The translations under genes were made by a program, and so were the position numbers. This document shows, piece by piece, positions 60,800-64,000 of a DNA stretch of 64,000 bases (within the stretch, counting starts at the first letter, position 1; each line of letters starts with the position of its first letter). This DNA comes from an uncultured Eggerthellaceae bacterium. Its GTDB lineage: Bacteria > Actinomycetota > Coriobacteriia > Coriobacteriales > Eggerthellaceae. Location: contig CAUEBO010000001.1 of the NCBI GenBank assembly GCA_958454405.1, positions 83,322 through 147,321 on the forward strand. Reading direction: 5' to 3'. Below the pieces are notes generated by a model, which was not told the DNA's origin, did not search any database, and saw only the letters and a list, made by a program, of their open reading frames with translations.

Positions 60800-60922
60800 A
60801 TGGGGAAGAGGGGAAAGAAGGGAGCAGGGCGTCGCGCGCTCGAAGCGGGCGACGGCATCCTCGGCCGGCGCCTGCGCCCGGCCGGCGAGAGAAAGGGGGC
60901 GGTGCCGCCATGGCCCGCGTGA
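60800..60922 (+). CDS. Possible 40-residue basic peptide overlapping the winged-helix start
   Basis: An ATG five bases after GGGGGGAG opens a 40-codon frame beginning M-G-K-R-G-K-K-G-A-G-R-R and ending P-P-W-P-A, overlapping the next gene by 13 bases. It could be a leader peptide that couples translation of the winged-helix gene. The GC-rich context makes chance equally likely. Confidence 0.25.
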   Translation: MGKRGKKGAGRRALEAGDGILGRRLRPAGERKGAVPPWPA

Positions 60923-61212
60923 AGGACTCGGTCATCGTCGAGAGAAAGCAGCGCATGCTCGGCCTCATCTACGCGAACTCCCAGGGAGCGAGCGGGTGCG
61001 TCGCGTCCACCAGGTCGCTCGCGCGAAGCCTCGGGCTCAGCCCCATGCAGATGCGCGGCCTCGTGAAGTCGCTCGCCGGCGCGGGGCTCGTGCGCGTGGT
61101 GCCGCGAACCTATCCCAACGGCGGCACGGCCGAGAACGCCTACTTCCTCACGCCTGCGGGCGTCGAGGCCGCGGCGGCCGCGCGGGGCCGCTCGGGCGCC
61201 CGCGGTGCCTGA
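60910..61212 (+). CDS. Winged-helix DNA-binding protein (B1)
   Basis: 100 residues starting M-A-R-V-K. The helix-turn-helix (STRSLARSLGLSPMQMRGLV) is followed by a wing with Y-P-N-G-G-T-A-E-N-A-Y-F-L-T. It is closest in layout to 32,243 (V-I-x-x-R-x-x-R-x-L-G and RGLxK are shared). It lies downstream of the surface genes and 40 bp before its partner. A local regulator role is inferred. Confidence 0.82.
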   Translation: MARVKDSVIVERKQRMLGLIYANSQGASGCVASTRSLARSLGLSPMQMRGLVKSLAGAGLVRVVPRTYPNGGTAENAYFLTPAGVEAAAAARGRSGARGA

Positions 61213-61251
61213 GGGGCGGCCGCGCCGGCCCGAACGCGCGAAGGGGCCGGG

Positions 61252-61539
61252 ATGTCGCGGGTGAAGATGGAGGTCGCGCGGGCGCGCCGCTTGCGCGTGC
61301 TGGAATGGCTGCATCGCGGCAGCGACGGCGCGGGCCGCACCGTGGTGTCGCTCAGGCTGCTGGCCCTGGAGACCGGGCTCACCTACGCGCAGGCCCGCAG
61401 CGTCGTGCGCCACCTCGCAGGCGAGGGCCTGGTCGAAGTCGAGCACCGGGCGCTTTCCAACGGCGGCGCCGCAGACAACGCCTACTCCCTGACCGACGCA
61501 GGCCGCAAAGCCCTCGAACGCGCTTTGGAGCGGGGGTGA
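61252..61539 (+). CDS. Winged-helix DNA-binding protein (B2)
   Basis: 95 residues, ATG after AAGGGG. It starts M-S-R-V-K, has the helix-turn-helix (SLRLLALETGLTYAQARSVV) and the wing L-S-N-G-G-A-A-D-N-A-Y-S-L-T. It is the counterpart of 32,602 (ARETGLTVHQAR versus ALETGLTYAQAR). The pair B1/B2 mirrors A1/A2 and may work as a heterodimer or as two independent repressors. It ends the second locus; an AT-rich promoter region follows. Confidence 0.82.
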   Translation: MSRVKMEVARARRLRVLEWLHRGSDGAGRTVVSLRLLALETGLTYAQARSVVRHLAGEGLVEVEHRALSNGGAADNAYSLTDAGRKALERALERG

Positions 61540-61609
61540 AGCTCCACGCAGCCGCGTTCGCGCTCGATTTCGTAAAGCGGATCTTCGCGCGTTCCCCAAT
61601 CGCACCGTA

Positions 61610-61638
61610 TTGTGCTTGCTTGGCAATATATTTATTAA
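61610..61638 (+). promoter_or_regulatory. Candidate promoter of the MarR-type gene
   Basis: TTGTGC (61,610-61,615), a 17-base spacer and TATTAA (61,633-61,638) lie in the most AT-rich stretch of the window (about 61,600-61,700). Confidence 0.5.
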
Positions 61639-61654
61639 TGAATAATACAAATAC

Positions 61655-61669
61655 TGCTGTTCAACAGCA
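61655..61669. promoter_or_regulatory. Palindromic operator candidate
   Basis: TGCTGTTCAACAGCA is a perfect 7-1-7 palindrome about 17 bp downstream of the predicted -10, where a MarR-type autorepressor would bind. A second palindrome (CCAGCGCTGG) lies at 61,708-61,717. Confidence 0.5.
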
Positions 61670-61805
61670 AAGATAATGAATCAATGGAGGTTGTTGAATA
61701 ATCGATGCCAGCGCTGGTTGGGAGACTATAGTAGGTTCGCGACACGAGAGAGAACCAATGCCGCCCATCGACGGAAGACGAGCGGCGAACGCGAAGGAGA
61801 ATCCC

Positions 61806-62294
61806 ATGAACCAAGCAACGGCAACGTTGGCGCAGCTGAAAAAGGCCAACAAGCTCGTCCGCCTCACGTTCCGCAAGAACGGCCCGAAAAGCTTCAAGCG
61901 CGGGCAGGGCGCGCTGCTGAACGCGCTGATCGAGCACGACGGCGCCACCCAGCGCGAGCTCGTGGAAATCATGGGCATGAGCCGTCGCGACCTCAAGGAC
62001 ATCGTCAAGAAGGCCGAGCGCAACGGGTTCGTGACCTTCGAGGACGCCGACAAAGAGCGCACGTACGCCGTGAAGCTGACCGATGACGGCCGCGCCCTCG
62101 CCCAGAAGCGCGCCGCGGCCAACGACCGCACGGCCGAGGAGATCGTCTCCTGCCTGAGCGAGGAAGAGGTCGCGCAGCTGAATGCCATCACCGAGAAGCT
62201 CATCCTCTCGGCCAAAGAGAAGGGCATCAGCGGCAAGAAGAAGGGCCGCAAGGTCCACCACCGCCGCGGCCGCTGCCGCAACCACCGCCACTAG
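61806..62294 (+). CDS. MarR-type winged-helix regulator with basic His-rich tail
   Basis: 162 residues, ATG with AAGGAGA five bases upstream. The MarR-like core has FKRGQGALLNALIEHDGATQ, helix-turn-helix RELVEIMGMSRRDLKDIVKK, wing GFVTFEDADKERTYAVKLTD and a C-terminal dimerisation helix (ILSAKEKG). An unusual tail, KKKGRKVHHRRGRCRNHRH, is rich in Lys/Arg/His with one Cys and could bind nucleic acid or a metal. MarR proteins are usually autoregulated, which fits the palindrome near the promoter. No divergent target gene is present, so its regulon is unknown. Confidence 0.88.
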   Translation: MNQATATLAQLKKANKLVRLTFRKNGPKSFKRGQGALLNALIEHDGATQRELVEIMGMSRRDLKDIVKKAERNGFVTFEDADKERTYAVKLTDDGRALAQKRAAANDRTAEEIVSCLSEEEVAQLNAITEKLILSAKEKGISGKKKGRKVHHRRGRCRNHRH

Positions 62295-63192
62295 GGCGCC
62301 TGCCTTTCGGGGCCGGGATGTCCTGATCGAGGCGCACGGCAGGCCAATCGCCGCAACGAGCGCGCTCGGGTCGGCTTGCGGGGTGTTTGCCTGCCCGTGT
62401 CCGCCCGGGTCGTTTCCGGCCGCGGCCCCTGCCCGCTCCGCGCCGTGCCCGGTTCGTAGCCCGCGCACCTGTCCTCACCGAGCCCCCCGCGCGGAGCCGG
62501 GTTTCTCCGCGGCGGGCGCGGCGGCTCTTGGAGCCGGGGGGGGGCGAATCCTTGGATGACCGAAAACGCGGTCGAATGTGCAGTCCGCGGGCCCGATTCT
62601 CCCCCTTCGCGCGCCGTCGCTCCGCATAACGCCTGGTCGCGAAATTCGCGTGCTCGTTTTCGCCCTCCGCGAGTGCGCATTCGACCGCGTTTTCGGTCAT
62701 CGGCGGTTCGGCGCGCGTTGCGCCCGCACGTGGGGCGCATGCACCCGCAAGCAGCATGGCCTTGCCCAGACGTTTCCCGATGCACTCCCTCCGCGCCCTT
62801 GCCTCTCGAACCCATGCCGCACCTTCACCCCCGCATCTCCGCCCCTCACACCTCGCATTTCTGCACCCCCCCTCGCACCCCCCTCACACCCCGCACCTGC
62901 ATTCCCGCTTCCCGCATTTCAGCTCCCGCCAATCCGCCCCGCTCCCGCGTCCCCGCCTGCTTGCGCATCTGCGCCGAAAATCTGAAGATACGCCGAATAA
63001 CCGCGCCGCCGTCTGCGCAGGGCTCGCGCCAAGCCCTACACTGATCGACAACGCTAAGGCGCGGCGTCGGGCAACGACGTGCAGGCACGGCCGCGGCCGG
63101 CTTTGCCGCCCATGCCGTTCGGCACCGATTCCGAACGGGGCTCCTGCACCGATCCGGCGAACCGCGCGACCCGCAATCGAAAGGACGAGGCC
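62295..63192. other. 900-bp intergenic region with an inverted-repeat element
   Basis: No supported gene. It holds a G9 run (62,535-62,543), the structured inverted-repeat element (62,554-62,700), then a long C/T-rich strand (about 62,750-62,970). A weak candidate -10 (TACACT, 63,037-63,042) for the next gene is present. Open frames here are short and compositionally random. Confidence 0.6.
62554..62700. repeat. Structured inverted-repeat element, copy 2
   Basis: The left arm (62,554-62,581, GATGACCGAAAACGCGG...) and right arm (62,673-62,700) are complementary over 28 bp with one mismatch. The centre GGTCGCGAAATTC and arm ends CGAATGTGCA match copy 1 at 29,798-29,928, while the outer bases differ in a compensated way between the copies. 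Confidence 0.72.
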
Positions 63193-63720
63193 ATGGCCGA
63201 TCGTGTCGTAGAAAGCTCTGATGTGCAGGTTCCCGAGATCCCCGAGATCCTGGAGAAAGTGCTGCTGTTCTCGCTTGAAGAGGCGAAGGAGAAGATGCTC
63301 GAAGGCTCCGACGTCGTTCCGTTCACGGCGCTGGTCGTCAAGGACAACCTGTTCATCGAGAACCATCCCGGCGAGTCCGCCGAGGAATGCTTCAACTTCG
63401 CCCGCCACACGGTGCAGAACGCTCGCGGCGCGGACGCCTACGCGCTCTGCTACGACGGATACGTCGAGATCGACGACGGGACGAAGGACGCGCTCATCGC
63501 CGAGGGCGGCGTGCCCGGCGAGGACGAGGGCTATGCGGTGGGCTTCCTGTACGAGACGGACGACGAGGGCAAGCTCGTCTTCGAGGAAGAAGCCGCCTAC
63601 ATCGGCGAGTCGCCCAACTTCATGGTGGCGCTGAAGAGCGCGGATGCCTACGACGAGGACGAGATCGACGACAAGTACCTGGACGACGGTGAAGACGAGG
63701 AAGAAGCCGAAGAAGAGTAA
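63193..63720 (+). CDS. Acidic conserved-looking protein of unknown function
   Basis: 175 residues. ATG 63,193 with AAGGA (63,181-63,185) is preferred. It is soluble, with no signal peptide or membrane helix. The core reads as an alpha/beta domain (VLLFSLEEAKEKMLEGSDVV, FTALVVKDNLFIE, ECFNFARHTVQNARGADAYA, LCYDGYVEIDDG, EGYAVGFLYETDDEG). It ends in an Asp/Glu tail (YLDDGEDEEEAEEE). The codon use is typical of a real gene here. I do not recognise the family. It is separated by 900 bp from the surface loci and probably unrelated to them. Confidence 0.85.
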   Translation: MADRVVESSDVQVPEIPEILEKVLLFSLEEAKEKMLEGSDVVPFTALVVKDNLFIENHPGESAEECFNFARHTVQNARGADAYALCYDGYVEIDDGTKDALIAEGGVPGEDEGYAVGFLYETDDEGKLVFEEEAAYIGESPNFMVALKSADAYDEDEIDDKYLDDGEDEEEAEEE

Positions 63721-63848
63721 CGCCCCTGCGGCCTGCCGCCTGGCTTCCGGCGGCCGGCCTCAGTCGGCCGCGCCTTCTGAACGGCGCGCATTCGTCCCAC
63801 ACCGCCTCTACGTTAAACCACCGTTGGCATTGCGCAAGCCAGCACATG

Positions 63849-63936
63849 GTCATCCTGAGCGAGCGAAGCGAGCCGAAGGATCCCGCGCGGCGGCAGCCGG
63901 GCGCCTCCGGTTGGCACCGCGCGGGATCCTTCGGCT
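63849..63936. repeat. Intergenic REP-like pair forming a perfect 20-bp inverted repeat
   Basis: GTCATCCTGAGCG (63,849) leads to a right end at 63,871-63,890 (AGCCGAAGGATCCC...), which is perfectly complementary over 20 bp to 63,917-63,936. The flank GGTTGGCACCG matches, in reverse, the flank of the coding copies at 55,340. This is the normal intergenic form of the element found in frame in the surface genes. It may also act as terminator of the 63,193 gene. Confidence 0.78.
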
Positions 63937-64000
63937 CCGGCGGCCCGCGCCGCTCATCGCTTCGCGATGCCTCCCTGCGCCCGCTCCGCGTGCTCGGGAG

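Noticed and set aside
62535..62543. Second G9 run as a phase-variation tract
   Set aside because: It lies in intergenic DNA with no gene or clear promoter to switch.
62556..63044. 162-codon frame in the last large gap
   Set aside because: It runs through the inverted-repeat element and a C/T-rich tract, with Pro/Arg/Ser-dominated composition and no ribosome binding site.
1..64000. rRNA, tRNA, origin of replication or intact insertion sequence
   Set aside because: I recognised no rRNA or tRNA signatures, no DnaA-box cluster and no transposase gene on either strand.

Overview
The window is about 64 kb of GC-rich DNA with GTG starts, strong G/C third-codon preference and AAGGAGG-type ribosome binding sites. 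Every gene I can support is on the + strand. The content fits a high-GC gut actinobacterium of the Eggerthellaceae/Coriobacteriia type: giant GLUG-repeat surface proteins, a sortase signal of the LxxTGD type, and a LytTR regulator with a non-response-regulator N-terminus. The genus is not provable from this sequence alone. Five perfect copies and one near-perfect copy of the 16-bp ParB site parS (TGTTTCACGTGAAACA) suggest an origin-proximal part of the chromosome.

The layout is two tandem, diverged copies of one surface-protein locus. Locus A (about 1-34,400) has: a giant GLUG beta-helix protein whose 5' end lies outside the window (to 22,612); an Ala/Pro-rich single-pass membrane protein (22,796-25,888); a small single-pass protein (25,899-26,558); a secreted WxL-like beta protein (26,742-27,497); an Ig-like protein with a second membrane helix and an acidic tail (27,651-29,159); another small single-pass protein (29,156-29,734); a secreted beta protein (30,387-31,163); a PrsA/SurA-like lipoprotein; two small winged-helix regulators; and a GGDEF-EAL protein whose start overlaps the preceding stop. 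A SnoaL-LytTR regulator (34,599-35,456) separates the two loci. Locus B (35,840-61,539) repeats this order: a giant GLUG protein with an out-of-frame G9 tract just after its signal peptide; an Ala/Pro-rich membrane protein; a small membrane protein; a WxL-like protein; an Ig-like protein that here ends in an LTRTG sorting signal; a small membrane protein; two secreted beta proteins; and two winged-helix proteins. B lacks the lipoprotein and the EAL protein. A MarR-type regulator with its own AT-rich promoter (61,806-62,294) and an acidic protein of unknown function (63,193-63,720) follow.

A working model, which is inference, is as follows. The giant beta-helix protein is the secreted fibre or adhesin. 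The three type II membrane proteins of each locus carry one related extracellular beta domain and hold or assemble it. The WxL-like and Ig-like proteins are accessory surface subunits. The winged-helix pairs, and in A the c-di-GMP phosphodiesterase, regulate the system. It resembles the Firmicutes csc/WxL surface clusters in logic, not in parts.

The DNA is also rich in non-gene signals. parS sites are written in frame, in atypical codons, inside low-complexity linkers. REP-like 'ATCCTGAGCG...GAAGGATCCC' elements also sit in frame inside coding regions. There is a 162-bp MITE, a structured inverted-repeat element present twice, and an 18-bp tandem array. I found no rRNA, tRNA, CRISPR array or intact transposase gene.
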